Origin: Polaromonas sp.
GTDB taxonomy: Bacteria > Pseudomonadota > Gammaproteobacteria > Burkholderiales > Burkholderiaceae_C
Direction: 5' to 3'
NCBI RefSeq assembly: GCF_016185115.1
Contig: NZ_JACPOF010000017.1
Coordinates: 124,001-188,000 of the forward strand
DNA length: 64,000 bases
Position numbers and translations under genes: made by a program. The notes under the pieces were generated by a model, which saw only the letters and a list, made by a program, of their open reading frames with translations, did not search any database and was not told the origin of the DNA. Below, in pieces: positions 1-9,785 of this stretch (position 1 is the stretch's first letter; each line of letters opens with the position of its first letter).

Positions 1-1
1 C

Positions 2-1756
2 CGTGCGCAGTTGCTGGCGGAATGTTTTTACAGTTTTGCGCAAATCCTGCGCACGCAGGCGCGCCGGTTTGAGCCGCAGCCGCAAAACCTGGAGGGCAGC
101 CAGGCGCTGCTCGCCACCATGCTCAAGCAGCAGGCCGCACTTGCCGACCAGTTGCAGAACACGCGTGACGTGGTGCTTGAATCACCCACCAAACCACGTC
201 GCCAGCGCATGGCCGCCATGCTGCTCAGCCTGCTGGAAGCGCGCGACCACCAGATGGCCTGCGACCTGGACCTCGACATGCTGCTCACCCACCAGGACAG
301 CACGGGCGCACTGCCGGCGCTGCAGGATGCACTTGAGACGACTGCGACGCGGCTGGAAGCCATGGCCATGGCACTGTTGCTGGGCAAATTGATACGGCCG
401 ATTGCCGAACTCGAAAATTTGAGGCCGGGCCTGGCCGGCACGCTTCCCCCACGGCGCGAAGCCACCGAACGCCCGCCTGACCTGCAGACCGGCGTGCCCG
501 ATGCCGCTGCACTGCTGCACAACATGGCCGACCGCATAGGCCATATCAACGATGAAGTGGTGAAGATGGCCGCGATTGCGCGCGGCGATGTCGCGCCTGA
601 ACTCGCAGCCGTGCGCACACAGTGGCAACTCTTCGTCAGCACCACCGTCTGGTCATGGAAGCCGCTTCTCGGCCAGCTCACCTGGCGCGCGCCCACCCTG
701 CGCTACGCACTGCGTGCAACGCTGGCCGTCACCGTGGGTTACGTCGTGTCGCTGCACCTGCCCTGGGTGGCGCATGGCTACTGGATATTGCTGACCATCA
801 CGGCCGTGATGCGCGGCAACCTGGCCCAGACCGTTGAGCGACGCAACTCACGCATCATCGGTACGCTGATCGGCTGCGTGGTGGTGATGGCCATACTCGC
901 CGCGCACCCCGGCGCACGCAGCATCTTTCTCGCGGTGTCACTGGCCATGGGTCTGGCGCATGCGTTCGCGCTGCGCCGCTACCTTTTCACATCCATCGCC
1001 GCCACAGTCGCCGGCCTGCTGCAGGCGCACCTGCTGCTGGTCGGCGTACAGCCCAGCTTTGCCATGGCCGAACGACTTGGCGACACGCTGCTGGGCGCGC
1101 TGCTGGCCTGGCTCTTCAGCTATGTGCTGCCCGCGTGGGAGCGCAACCAGATACCCGCACTCGTCAAACGCAGCGTGGCGGCGCAGCTTGAACACGCACG
1201 CCTCGCGCTGGCCCTGCTCGACAGCTCGCAAACCTCTGACCTGCCGTGGCGGCTGGCGCGGCGCGAGGCCTACAACAGCCTGTCAGACCTCACCCTCGCC
1301 ACCCAGCGCAGCCTGGCCGAACCGAAACAGGTCAGGCCACCGCTAGAACCCCTCGAAGCCCTGCAGGCGCGCAGCTACCAGTTGCTCGCACAGCTCACCG
1401 CTGTCAAATCAATGCTTCTGCTGCGAAGGGCGCAGCTTGATCTGGACATTGCCAGACCGGCGCTTGAGCAAGCCAGCAAACGGATTGAAGCCGAGTTATC
1501 CGGCAAGTCTGTGCCAGCCCAAGACCTTGATGCTCAACCAGACCTGCCCACGACAGCAGGCCAGCCCTTCCAGCCCAAACCCGACCCCCTGCTGGCCAAT
1601 GACCTCACGCCATGGTTGCTGCGCCGGCTGACACTGACCTGCGCCATGGCGGCAGAGTTGCGCCAGGCCATGCTGCGTGCGCAGAACCCGCCAGCGGGTG
1701 GCAACGATAATGCTGGATTGACGACCGCCACGCGCACGCACCAAACCAAAGCATGA
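2..1756 (+). CDS. FUSC/YccS-type inner membrane protein, 5' end outside the window
   Basis: Open reading frame that is already open at the first base, so the true start lies upstream; 584 codons are visible of a family usually near 700 residues. The central part holds a block of hydrophobic segments between about residues 230 and 380 (ending near SYVLPAWER). It matches the fusaric-acid-resistance / aromatic-acid-exporter (FUSC, YccS/YhfK) fold and is flanked by long soluble helical regions. The role is probably an inner-membrane component of unknown or exporter function. The stop codon overlaps the mutS start (ATGA), so the two are probably cotranscribed. Family assignment is from sequence character; substrate is unknown. 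Confidence 0.75.
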   Translation, partial: RAQLLAECFYSFAQILRTQARRFEPQPQNLEGSQALLATMLKQQAALADQLQNTRDVVLESPTKPRRQRMAAMLLSLLEARDHQMACDLDLDMLLTHQDSTGALPALQDALETTATRLEAMAMALLLGKLIRPIAELENLRPGLAGTLPPRREATERPPDLQTGVPDAAALLHNMADRIGHINDEVVKMAAIARGDVAPELAAVRTQWQLFVSTTVWSWKPLLGQLTWRAPTLRYALRATLAVTVGYVVSLHLPWVAHGYWILLTITAVMRGNLAQTVERRNSRIIGTLIGCVVVMAILAAHPGARSIFLAVSLAMGLAHAFALRRYLFTSIAATVAGLLQAHLLLVGVQPSFAMAERLGDTLLGALLAWLFSYVLPAWERNQIPALVKRSVAAQLEHARLALALLDSSQTSDLPWRLARREAYNSLSDLTLATQRSLAEPKQVRPPLEPLEALQARSYQLLAQLTAVKSMLLLRRAQLDLDIARPALEQASKRIEAELSGKSVPAQDLDAQPDLPTTAGQPFQPKPDPLLANDLTPWLLRRLTLTCAMAAELRQAMLRAQNPPAGGNDNAGLTTATRTHQTKA

Positions 1757-4383
1757 GTGACACCCATCTGCTGCCGCCCGAGTCGGCCACAGCAACATCC
1801 ACAGCCAAACCATCAGGGCCGCACACGCCCATGATGACCCAGTACTTCGCCATCAAGGCCGAGTACCCGGACACGCTGGTCTTCTACCGCATGGGCGACT
1901 TTTATGAAGTCTTCTATGGCGATGCCGAAAAAGCTGCGCGCCTGCTCGACATCACCTTGACCCGGCGCGGTCAGTCGGGTGGTGAACCTGTGGTGATGGC
2001 GGGTGTGCCTTTTCACTCGCTGGAAGGCTACCTCGCCAAGCTCATCAAACTTGGTGAGTCGGTCGCCATCTGCGAGCAGGTCGGTGATGTGGCCACCAGC
2101 AAGGGGCCGGTTGAGCGCAAGGTGGTGCGTGTCGTCACGCCGGGTACGCTGACCGATACCGAACTGCTGAGCGACAAGACAGAATCGATTTTGCTGGCCG
2201 TGCACCAGGGTGCGCGCAACACCTGCGGCCTGGCATGGCTGAGCGTGACGCAGGGCGAGATTCACCTGGCGCATTGCGCCAACGACGAGCTTGAAGCCTG
2301 GATGGCGCGCATTGCGCCCAGCGAGCTGCTCTACAACGTTGATGTCACACCGACTTTTGAAGAGCGCATGAAAACCCAGCGCTGCGCGGTCAGCGCACGG
2401 CCTGCCTGGCAGTTTGATGCTGCACTGGGCGCACGGCGCCTGCTGGACCAGCTCAAGGTCGCGTCGCTGGCGTCATGGAATGCCGAGGCGCTGACTGAAG
2501 CGCATGCCGCCGCCTCTGCCTTGCTGGGTTACGCAGAACACACTCAGGGCCGTGCGCTGTCGCATGTGCGTGGCCTGCAGGTCGTGCGTTCGGGTGAACT
2601 GATCGAACTGCCGCCCACCACGCGCCGCAACCTTGAACTGACACAGACCCTGCGCGGTGAAGATTCACCCACGCTGTTTTCATTGCTGGACACCTGCACC
2701 ACCGGCATGGGCAGCCGGGCACTGAAAAGCTGGCTGCTGTCGCCGCGCCGCGACCGCGCGCTGGCCGCAGCCCGTCTTGAAGCCATCACACACCTGCGCG
2801 GCGGCATGCAGCAAACCCTGCGCGGCCAGCTCAAGGGCAGCAGCGATGTGGAACGCATCACCGCGCGCATCGCCCTCCGCCAGGTGCGCCCGCGCGAACT
2901 TGTCGCACTGCAACTGACGCTGCAAAAAACCGAACTTCTGGCACGCGCGCCTGCTGGCCTGCCACCGCTGTTGGCCTCCATTTTTGAAGCATTGCAACCG
3001 CCAGAAGGCTGCGCGGCGCTGCTGCAACGCTACGTGCTTGAAGAACCCGCTGCGCTGATACGCGATGGCGGCGTCATCAACCATGGCTGCGATGCCGACC
3101 TCGACGAACTGCGCGCCATACAGACCAACTGCGATGCATTTCTGCTTGACCTCGAAGGCCGCGAAAAAGCCCGTACCGGCATCGCCAACCTGCGTGTGCA
3201 GTTCAACAAGGTGCACGGCTTTTATATCGAAGTGACGCAGGGCCAGCTCGACAAGGTGCCTGACGACTACCGCCGCCGCCAGACTTTAAAAAATGCAGAA
3301 CGCTACATCACGCCTGAACTGAAGGCTTTTGAAGACAAGGCGCTCTCGGCGCAGGAGCGCGCCCTTGCCCGCGAGAAATGGCTGTACGAACAACTGCTTG
3401 ACCAGTTGCAGGACTTCATACCCGCACTTAGCCGCCTTGCACGCGCACTCGCCTCGCTGGATGCGCTCTGTGCGCTGGCTGAACGCTCGCTCACACTCAA
3501 CTGGGCGGCACCGGTTTTTGTGAAAGAGCCGTGCATAGACATCAGTCAGGGCCGGCACCCTGTCGTCGAGGCACGCCTTGCAGAAACAGGCGGTGGCTCA
3601 TTCATCGCCAATGACTGCGTGATGAGCGGCAAACACCGCATGCAGGTCATCACCGGCCCCAACATGGGCGGTAAATCGACCTATATGCGGCAGGTGGCGC
3701 TGATCGTGCTGCTGGCCAGTGTTGGCTCTTATGTGCCTGCCGGCGCGTGCCGTCTCGGCCCCATAGACGCCATCCACACCCGCATAGGTGCGGCTGATGA
3801 TGTGGCCAATGCGCAATCGACCTTCATGCTGGAGATGACGGAAGCCGCGCAGATCCTGCACAGCGCCACACCGCATTCGCTGGTGCTGATGGACGAGATC
3901 GGCCGCGGCACTTCGACCTTCGACGGCCTGGCGCTGGCAGGCGGCATTGCGGCCTACCTGCACAACAAGACGCAGGCCTTCACGCTGTTTGCCACGCATT
4001 ACTTTGAACTGACCGAATTCCCCGCGCAACACCACGGCGCGATCAATGTGCATGTGAGTGCGGTTGAATCGGGTTCCGACATCGTCTTCATGCACCACAT
4101 AGAGCCCGGCCCCGCCAGCAAAAGCTACGGCGTGGCGGTGGCCAAGCTGGCCGGTGTGCCCGCTGCCGTCGTCAACCATGCGCGCCACGCGCTGAACGCG
4201 CTTGAGACACAACAGCTTGACGCACGCGCCCAGGTTGACCTGTTTGCCCCGCCGCCAGAGGCAACTGCGGCAGAGCAAAGCGCCGTAGACAAGGCATTGG
4301 GTAACATTGACCCTGATGCACTGAGTCCGCGCGAAGCGCTGGACGCCCTCTACCGGCTGAAAAAGCTCGCCAGCCTGAACTGA
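1753..4383 (+). CDS. mutS: DNA mismatch repair protein MutS
   Basis: Mismatch-recognition ATPase of methyl-directed or MutL-dependent repair, acting as a dimer on DNA. The 876-residue length is normal. The N-terminal mismatch-binding loop carries the Phe-X-Glu wedge (F50-Y-E52 in GDFYEVF). The Walker A motif GPNMGGKST is at 635-643. The Walker B region [12 protein letters not shown] is near residue 714, followed by the ATHYFELTE helix. The ATG overlaps the stop of the upstream FUSC gene by four bases. No missing key residue is seen. Identification is certain from these motifs; the pairing with a FUSC gene is only context. Confidence 0.98.
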   Translation: MSDTHLLPPESATATSTAKPSGPHTPMMTQYFAIKAEYPDTLVFYRMGDFYEVFYGDAEKAARLLDITLTRRGQSGGEPVVMAGVPFHSLEGYLAKLIKLGESVAICEQVGDVATSKGPVERKVVRVVTPGTLTDTELLSDKTESILLAVHQGARNTCGLAWLSVTQGEIHLAHCANDELEAWMARIAPSELLYNVDVTPTFEERMKTQRCAVSARPAWQFDAALGARRLLDQLKVASLASWNAEALTEAHAAASALLGYAEHTQGRALSHVRGLQVVRSGELIELPPTTRRNLELTQTLRGEDSPTLFSLLDTCTTGMGSRALKSWLLSPRRDRALAAARLEAITHLRGGMQQTLRGQLKGSSDVERITARIALRQVRPRELVALQLTLQKTELLARAPAGLPPLLASIFEALQPPEGCAALLQRYVLEEPAALIRDGGVINHGCDADLDELRAIQTNCDAFLLDLEGREKARTGIANLRVQFNKVHGFYIEVTQGQLDKVPDDYRRRQTLKNAERYITPELKAFEDKALSAQERALAREKWLYEQLLDQLQDFIPALSRLARALASLDALCALAERSLTLNWAAPVFVKEPCIDISQGRHPVVEARLAETGGGSFIANDCVMSGKHRMQVITGPNMGGKSTYMRQVALIVLLASVGSYVPAGACRLGPIDAIHTRIGAADDVANAQSTFMLEMTEAAQILHSATPHSLVLMDEIGRGTSTFDGLALAGGIAAYLHNKTQAFTLFATHYFELTEFPAQHHGAINVHVSAVESGSDIVFMHHIEPGPASKSYGVAVAKLAGVPAAVVNHARHALNALETQQLDARAQVDLFAPPPEATAAEQSAVDKALGNIDPDALSPREALDALYRLKKLASLN

Positions 4384-4423
4384 ACACACCTGAACATCAC
4401 TATTCCAACACCGTAAGTACCTA

Positions 4424-5251
4424 ATGACCTATTGCGTAGCCATCAAACTGAATGCCGGCCTGGTGTTCCTGTCCGATTCACGAACCAATGCGGGCCTGGA
4501 CCACATCAGCACCTTCCGCAAGATGATCGTGTACGAAAAGCCGGGTGACCGCTTCATGGTGCTGCTGTCTGCAGGCAACCTGTCGATCTCGCAATCGGTG
4601 CGCGAGATCCTCCAGATCGAGCAGCTCAAGGACCACGAAGGCGGCGAGCCCATTACCATCTGGAACGCCAAAAGCATGTTTGACGCAGCGCGCGTGCTCG
4701 GCTCGGCCATTCGCCGTGTTTATGAACGCGATGCCGAAGCCCTGAAAAATGCCGACGTTGACTTCAATGTCTCGCTGGTCTTCGGCGGCCAGATCAAGGG
4801 CGAAGGCATGCGCCTGTTCCAGATGTATTCGGCCGGCAACTTCATTGAAGCCACCAGCGAGACGCCTTACTTCCAGGTCGGTGAATCGAAATACGGCAAG
4901 CCCGTGCTTGACCGCGTGCTGGAGCCGAACACCCCGCTGGCCGAAGCCGCCAAATGCGCGCTGGTGTCGATGGACTCGACCATGAAATCCAACCTGTCTG
5001 TCGGCATGCCGCTGGACCTGGTGGTTTATGAAGCCGACAGCCTGCAGAGCGACAAGGTCGTCTGCATAGACAACGACAACCCCTACTACATGATGATGCA
5101 CAAGAACTGGGGCCGCAAGCTGCGCGAAGTGTTCGACAGCATTGAAGACCCGGTGTGGGATGACGCGCACACCGATGTGCCTCTGAAAATGCCGGCCACG
5201 CGTAATGACCCGCTCAAGAAGATCAGCAGCCCCCAGGAAAAACTCATCTGA
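4424..5251 (+). CDS. Anbu-type proteasome-related peptidase
   Basis: 275-residue Ntn-hydrolase resembling Anbu (ancestral beta subunit), the bacterial homologue of the proteasome beta subunit and HslV. The protein opens MTYCVAIKLNAGLVFLSDSR; removal of Met1 would expose Thr2 as catalytic nucleophile, and SDSRTN with the LLSAGNLS strand are typical of the family. Its cellular substrate is not established in the family as I know it. It starts 40 bases after mutS and ends 9 bases before an alpha/beta hydrolase. The alpha-E (DUF403), ATP-grasp and transglutaminase-like genes that often accompany Anbu are absent here. The ribosome site is weak. Confidence 0.88.
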   Translation: MTYCVAIKLNAGLVFLSDSRTNAGLDHISTFRKMIVYEKPGDRFMVLLSAGNLSISQSVREILQIEQLKDHEGGEPITIWNAKSMFDAARVLGSAIRRVYERDAEALKNADVDFNVSLVFGGQIKGEGMRLFQMYSAGNFIEATSETPYFQVGESKYGKPVLDRVLEPNTPLAEAAKCALVSMDSTMKSNLSVGMPLDLVVYEADSLQSDKVVCIDNDNPYYMMMHKNWGRKLREVFDSIEDPVWDDAHTDVPLKMPATRNDPLKKISSPQEKLI

Positions 5252-5260
5252 GACTGAGCC

Positions 5261-6157
5261 GTGACCGCCAAATCAGCCTTGCCTGCTGACATCTCAAGCA
5301 AGGCCAGGCCACTGGTCATCTTCTCGCATGCCAACAGCTTTCCGGCCAGCACGTATGGCGTGCTGTTCCGAAGCCTTGAGGCGCGCGGTTTTGACATCAA
5401 GGCCATAGACAAGTTTGGCCACGACCCGGCCTACCCGGTTACCAGCAACTGGCCGCACCTGATAGCGCAGCTTGCCCACTTCAGTGAGCAGCACATAGGC
5501 GCATTAAAACGCCCTGTCTTTCTGGTCGGCCACTCCCTGGGCGGTTTTTTGAGCCTGATGTGCGCCGCGCACCACCCCGTACTGGGCGGCCAGCCCGTGC
5601 AGGGCGTTCTGATGCTGGATTCGCCCGTCATAGGCGGCTGGCGCGCCACCGCACTCAGCGTGGCCAAACGCGCTCAACTGGTCGGTTCGGTCTCGCCGGG
5701 TGCTGTCAGCCGCAGGCGCAAGAACGAATGGCTGGACAAGGACGAAGTGCTGGCCTACTTCCGCAGCAAAAAAACCTTTGCGCGCTGGGACGAGCAGGTG
5801 CTGCTCGACTACATCGAATACGGCACGCACGACGCGCCAAAGGATGCGCCGGTAGGCAGCGAAAGCCTGCGGCATCTGAGTTTTGACCGCGACGTTGAAA
5901 CCACCATCTACAACACGCTGCCAGACAACCTTGAGCAGATGCTCAAGCGCCACCCGCTCAAATGCCCGGCGGCGTTCATAGGCGGCCTGCAATCAGCCGA
6001 GATCAGGCAGGTGGGCATGGCGCTGACGCAAAAGGTCACCAAAGGCCGCATCACCATGGTGGATGGCAGCCACCTTTTCCCGATGGAAAAGCCGATTGCT
6101 ACTGCAGCTGCGATTGAAGCGGCGTTGCTCAACCTGGCAGTCACAGGCCTTCGCTAA
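5261..6157 (+). CDS. alpha/beta-fold hydrolase
   Basis: 298-residue serine hydrolase of the alpha/beta superfamily. The nucleophile elbow is GHSLGG with Ser92, the oxyanion strand is VIFSHANSFPAST near the N terminus, and the likely catalytic His is in DGSHLFPME near residue 270. The start is GTG, nine bases after the Anbu stop, so the two genes are probably one transcript. No signal peptide is visible, so it is cytoplasmic. Substrate is unknown; lipase, esterase or thioesterase activity are all possible. Confidence 0.85.
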   Translation: MTAKSALPADISSKARPLVIFSHANSFPASTYGVLFRSLEARGFDIKAIDKFGHDPAYPVTSNWPHLIAQLAHFSEQHIGALKRPVFLVGHSLGGFLSLMCAAHHPVLGGQPVQGVLMLDSPVIGGWRATALSVAKRAQLVGSVSPGAVSRRRKNEWLDKDEVLAYFRSKKTFARWDEQVLLDYIEYGTHDAPKDAPVGSESLRHLSFDRDVETTIYNTLPDNLEQMLKRHPLKCPAAFIGGLQSAEIRQVGMALTQKVTKGRITMVDGSHLFPMEKPIATAAAIEAALLNLAVTGLR

Positions 6158-6190
6158 ACTCGGGCCTGTTCACTCCTGAGGAGGATTTAC

Positions 6191-7480
6191 ATGCCCGCAC
6201 GTTTTATCGTTACCGCAGTCGTGACGTTTTTTGCCTGGGCCATCGCGGCCGTGATCTCCCAGGGCATGAGCGATGCGGTCACCAACAGTTCGTCCATCTG
6301 GCTGGCCACAGGCGTCACCTTTGGCGCGTTGCTGGTGGTGCGCGCACCCAACCGGCCTGCTGTCCTGCTGGGCGCTGCCCTCGCCACCATGGTTCTTGGC
6401 CTGCTCGATGGCCTGGGCTTTTTACAGGCACTTGGGTTTGGCCTCAACGAAGCCCTGTGTGCCGGCGTCGGCGCATGGCTGGCGCTGCGCTTTCGTGCGC
6501 AAAAAGAAGATGCCCCCGCAGAGCCAGGCAAGGCCTATGCAGGCCTGCTGCTGGGCGCAGTCGTCACATCCGCGCTGGGCGCCAGCATTTCCTTGCTGCT
6601 GTGGAGCTGGGTCATGAAAGGCGATGTGGCGCTGGCGATTGAATGGCGCGTCTGGGCCTGTACCTCGTTTGTCGGCATTTTGCTCATGGCGCCGCTGATC
6701 CAGTCGTTTGCGGGCTTTCGCGTCAGGCGTTCAGGCGGCATGGCTACCAGCCAGTTCGTCGCCGGTGCCGCCACCTTCGTGCTCTTTTTTGTCGTGACCA
6801 CGCTGATCTTTTCAAGCGATGTGTCCGACCGCTTCGGTGCATCGCTGGGCCCGACACTGACCTACCTGCCCCTGCCCTTCATCGTTGTCACGGCCATCCT
6901 CTGGAAAGAGCGCGGCGCCACCCTGGCTACCCTGATCGCAGCCCTGGCCCTGACAGGCTGGACCAATGCAGGCGGCGGCCCGTTTGCAGAAATCGAAGGC
7001 TTCCGCGGTGAAGCCGTCATCGAGGTGCAGGGTTATGTCGCCGTCATGGCGCTGCTGGTCGGCGTGGTCAATGCACTCGGCGCCACCGCCGCGCAGGCCC
7101 TGGCAGAAGCGCGTGACTGGCGCACACGTTACCGGCAGGTAATGGACTCCACCCGCACGGTCATGGTCAACTTTGACGCGAAGACTGGCACCGCCACCTG
7201 GGGCGAGGCAGCCAGCGCCATGCTGCGCACCAATACCGCCAACCTGATGACCGTGCAGGACCTCATCGCCCACGCAGAGCCCGGCGAGCAGCCAGCGTTG
7301 CTGGCTGACTGGCGCGACCTCACGCAAGGCCAGCGTGACCACGTGCTGTGGAAAACAGCCTTCCGCTGGAGCGACGGCAGGGTGGCCAACCTCAATGCGC
7401 GCCTGTCGGGCGTGCGCGGCGCAGACGGCCAGGTAGAACAGGTCGCCAGCCTGCTGGAAGTCGAGGCAGCCCGTGGCTGA
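6191..7480 (+). CDS. MASE1-domain membrane sensor with C-terminal PAS-like domain
   Basis: 429-residue protein. Residues 1 to about 300 form eight or so hydrophobic segments of MASE1 type, a sensory membrane module; SSIWLATGVTFGALLV is its typical early motif. A PAS-like domain follows (about 305-428: DWRTRYRQVMDSTRTVMVNFD to the end), but there is no kinase, GGDEF or EAL output domain. An AGGAGG ribosome site sits seven bases before the ATG. The last codons overlap the start of the next gene by eight bases, suggesting translational coupling. The signal sensed and the output route are unknown. Confidence 0.75.
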   Translation: MPARFIVTAVVTFFAWAIAAVISQGMSDAVTNSSSIWLATGVTFGALLVVRAPNRPAVLLGAALATMVLGLLDGLGFLQALGFGLNEALCAGVGAWLALRFRAQKEDAPAEPGKAYAGLLLGAVVTSALGASISLLLWSWVMKGDVALAIEWRVWACTSFVGILLMAPLIQSFAGFRVRRSGGMATSQFVAGAATFVLFFVVTTLIFSSDVSDRFGASLGPTLTYLPLPFIVVTAILWKERGATLATLIAALALTGWTNAGGGPFAEIEGFRGEAVIEVQGYVAVMALLVGVVNALGATAAQALAEARDWRTRYRQVMDSTRTVMVNFDAKTGTATWGEAASAMLRTNTANLMTVQDLIAHAEPGEQPALLADWRDLTQGQRDHVLWKTAFRWSDGRVANLNARLSGVRGADGQVEQVASLLEVEAARG

Positions 7481-8987
7481 AGGTGCCCAGGTATCGGCCA
7501 TGCCTTCAGGCACAGCCGAAGTGCGCGTCGATAAAAGCGTGCCCGCCGTCTTTTTGATACACGGGCTGGGCGGTACGCAGTACGACCTGGGCTCCATGCA
7601 CAAGCGGCTCAAAAATGCGGGCTTTGTGACCCATTCGCTGACCCTGCCCGGCCACGGCACCACGCCTGAAGATCTGCTGAACGTGACGGCCGAGCAGTGG
7701 ATGGAGGCCGTCACGGCCAAATACCACGAGGTCGCTGCGCAGCACGACAACTTTCACATCATGGGCATGTGCATGGGCTCGCTGCTGGCCGTAGAACTCG
7801 CCAAGCGCCAGCGCCACACGCGCGGCAAACTGGTGGCGCTGGCCCCGCCCATTTACATCGACGGCTGGGGCACGGCCTGGTACTCGCCGCTGCGTCACCT
7901 TGTTTATTACATTCCCGGCCTCAACCGGACCATGAAGGTCGAGGAGGAAGACCCCTTCGGCATCAAGAACGAACAGTTGCGCGCCATCGTGAAGGCCAAG
8001 TTCGCGCGCGGCGAAGCCTTTCACTACAAGTGGGTGCCCATTGCCTGCGTCCGGCAGGTAGACCGCCTGCGCGGTTGGGTCATGAAAGGCCTCAAGACCA
8101 TGGCCTGCGAAACGCTGGTCATCCACGCGCGCGAAGACGAACTCACCAGCCTGGCATCTGCCAACTACCTGGTCGAGCAGATAGGCGGCGCAAAGGCACG
8201 CATGGTGGTGCTTGAGAACAGCTATCACATGATCTGCGTCGACAACGACCGCGAGCAGGTCGCGCGCAATGTGCTTGAGTTTTTGGGCGCCAGCAGCGCA
8301 GCATCGCTGGGCATGGCGGTGGATGACCCGAAGATGTCTGCCGATGCGCTCATGGCGTTTGCAAAAGAGCTGATCGCTGCACTGGAAGCCGGCGACTTCA
8401 GGACCATCTTTGCCAAAGGCGCATCAGACATGGGCTGGTTCCAGCCCGGCGTCAACCGCGCCAGCGGCGTGTACCGCGGCAACAAGGGCCTGCAGGCCAT
8501 GCTGCCGTGGGCAGAGGGTGTTCGCTTCACGGCTTTCGGCCAGCCGGTCTACAACGCCGGCATCGCCGTGTGTCCGGCTACGCTCGTTGCAGGCGGCTTG
8601 ATGTCGCAGGGCGTGCTGGCCTTTGCCGTGCAATCTGGCAGGCTGCTCGATGCACGGTGGTTTCCGGATGACGTGGCGCTTGAAGACGCATACTTCGGCG
8701 CGCCTGTTGCCGCCAGCGGTCCCAGCGACACTGAAAAGGCGTTTGAAGCCGCGCAGGTCACCGTCAAGGCCCTGGCTAAACCACCGGGGGATGATGAGCT
8801 GTTGGCCCTGTATGCACTTTACAAACAAGCCACCGCAGGCGATGTGTCAGGCGAGCGCCCCGGCATGATGGACATCGTGGGCCGCGCCAAGTACGACGCC
8901 TGGGCCCAACGCAAGGGCGAGACGCGGGAGGTGGCGATGGCCGCCTATTCGCAACTTGTGGAGAAGCTCGCCAGGGCCAGTCACTGA
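7473..8987 (+). CDS. three-domain protein: Cys-type alpha/beta hydrolase, SnoaL-like domain, acyl-CoA-binding (ACBP) domain
   Basis: 504 residues. Residues about 25-275 are an alpha/beta hydrolase (VFLIHGLGGT oxyanion strand, LPGHG). Its nucleophile elbow reads GMCMGS, so Cys100 takes the usual Ser position, with His252 in NSYHMICVD as likely partner. Residues about 290-405 look like a SnoaL/NTF2 fold (VYRGNKGL ... LLDARWFPDD). Residues about 418-502 match the acyl-CoA-binding protein family closely (DDELLALYALYKQATAGD, ERPGMMDIVGRAKYDAW). GTG start overlapping the upstream stop; an ATG at 7500 is an alternative. I infer action on an acyl-CoA or acyl chain (thioesterase, acyltransferase or lipase); the reaction is not known. 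Confidence 0.85.
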   Translation: MAEGAQVSAMPSGTAEVRVDKSVPAVFLIHGLGGTQYDLGSMHKRLKNAGFVTHSLTLPGHGTTPEDLLNVTAEQWMEAVTAKYHEVAAQHDNFHIMGMCMGSLLAVELAKRQRHTRGKLVALAPPIYIDGWGTAWYSPLRHLVYYIPGLNRTMKVEEEDPFGIKNEQLRAIVKAKFARGEAFHYKWVPIACVRQVDRLRGWVMKGLKTMACETLVIHAREDELTSLASANYLVEQIGGAKARMVVLENSYHMICVDNDREQVARNVLEFLGASSAASLGMAVDDPKMSADALMAFAKELIAALEAGDFRTIFAKGASDMGWFQPGVNRASGVYRGNKGLQAMLPWAEGVRFTAFGQPVYNAGIAVCPATLVAGGLMSQGVLAFAVQSGRLLDARWFPDDVALEDAYFGAPVAASGPSDTEKAFEAAQVTVKALAKPPGDDELLALYALYKQATAGDVSGERPGMMDIVGRAKYDAWAQRKGETREVAMAAYSQLVEKLARASH

Positions 8988-9062
8988 CGCCGCAGAGACG
9001 ACCCGGGTTCATGGATTGCGGATAGGGTCCGCCATGCCAGGCAGGGTCAAAATCTCGCGGTA

Positions 9063-9232
9063 TTTGCTACAAAATCAATAGCTGCTCACGTGCGTATTTA
9101 TTGGCTTGCAGCATTTTTAAGGCATAAAAAAGGCCTTTTTCAGGCCTTTTTTGGAGTTTTTCCGGGCTGCAAACGCCGCCAGCAGAAAATTTTAACGTAC
9201 ACGTTAAATTTTTAACATATACGGCAAAATTG
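9063..9232 (+). repeat. head-plus-palindrome dispersed element, copy A
   Basis: Head ATAGCTGCTCACGTGCGTAT at 9079-9098 is nearly identical to three other intergenic sites. About 130 bases after the element begins, the tail carries TTAACGTACACGTTAA (TTAA-N8-TTAA) and a second, decayed TTAA-N8-GCAA unit. Lies between convergent genes. See the copies at 30968, 43784 and 55016. Confidence 0.8.
9126..9152. terminator. bidirectional intrinsic terminator
   Basis: Perfect 11-base stem AAAAAAGGCCT / AGGCCTTTTTT with a 5-base loop, flanked by A and T runs, lying inside repeat copy A between two convergent genes. It can serve both strands. Confidence 0.8.
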
Positions 9233-9249
9233 GCCGGACACCCTACAGA

Positions 9250-9654
9250 TCAGTCTTTCAGGTCAGCTGGAACTTTGCCGCCGTTGGCAGCCAGCTTGTT
9301 CATGACCTGCCTGTGCAGCCAGATGTTCATGGAAGCGCTGTCTGCCGTATCGCCGGTATAGCCAAGCTCCTTGGCCAGGGCCTTGCGCTCGCCTATGCTG
9401 CTGTCCAGGTCCAGCAGCTTCATCAGGTCAACGATGGAGGTCTTCCAGTTGAGCTTTTGCGGGTTCTTGCTGGCCATGTCGTCGAGCAGGGCCTCGACAT
9501 CAACCTCTGCCATGGCGACCGGCGCAGCGGGTGCAGCAGCCGCGCCATCTGGCGTGTGCCCAGGCGTGTAGGAAGGCGCACTCGCCGCGCGGCCCGCTTC
9601 TTCCGCTTTGGCGTTGGGGAAAATTTTGGCGAAGATGTTGCTGAGAATGCCCAT
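9250..9654 (-). CDS. DUF3597 family protein
   Basis: 134 residues. The N terminus MGILSNIFAKIFPNAKA is an amphipathic helix, then an Ala/Pro-rich linker. The conserved C-terminal half (VDVEALLDDMASKN, WKTSIVDLMKLLDLDSS, RKALAKELGYTGD) is diagnostic of DUF3597. Function of the family is not known to me. It is convergent with the ACBP-fusion gene across repeat copy A. A purine-rich AGGGGAAC precedes the ATG. Confidence 0.88.
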   Translation of the reverse strand: MGILSNIFAKIFPNAKAEEAGRAASAPSYTPGHTPDGAAAAPAAPVAMAEVDVEALLDDMASKNPQKLNWKTSIVDLMKLLDLDSSIGERKALAKELGYTGDTADSASMNIWLHRQVMNKLAANGGKVPADLKD

Positions 9655-9785
9655 GGAGTGTTCCCCTGTCTTGAAGAGTTAAAACACTCATCTTAGGCAG
9701 CATTCGTGACAAGTCAGTCAGCCGCAGCCCTGCATTTGTGAAGGAATGTACGCAGGGCGGCACGCCCTCCCGCCAGGCCCCGCTG

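Noticed and set aside
28..696. Long antisense open frame opposite the FUSC gene
   Set aside because: Shadow of GC-rich codon use on the other strand; Ser/Ala/Arg-rich composition, no family resemblance, no ribosome site.
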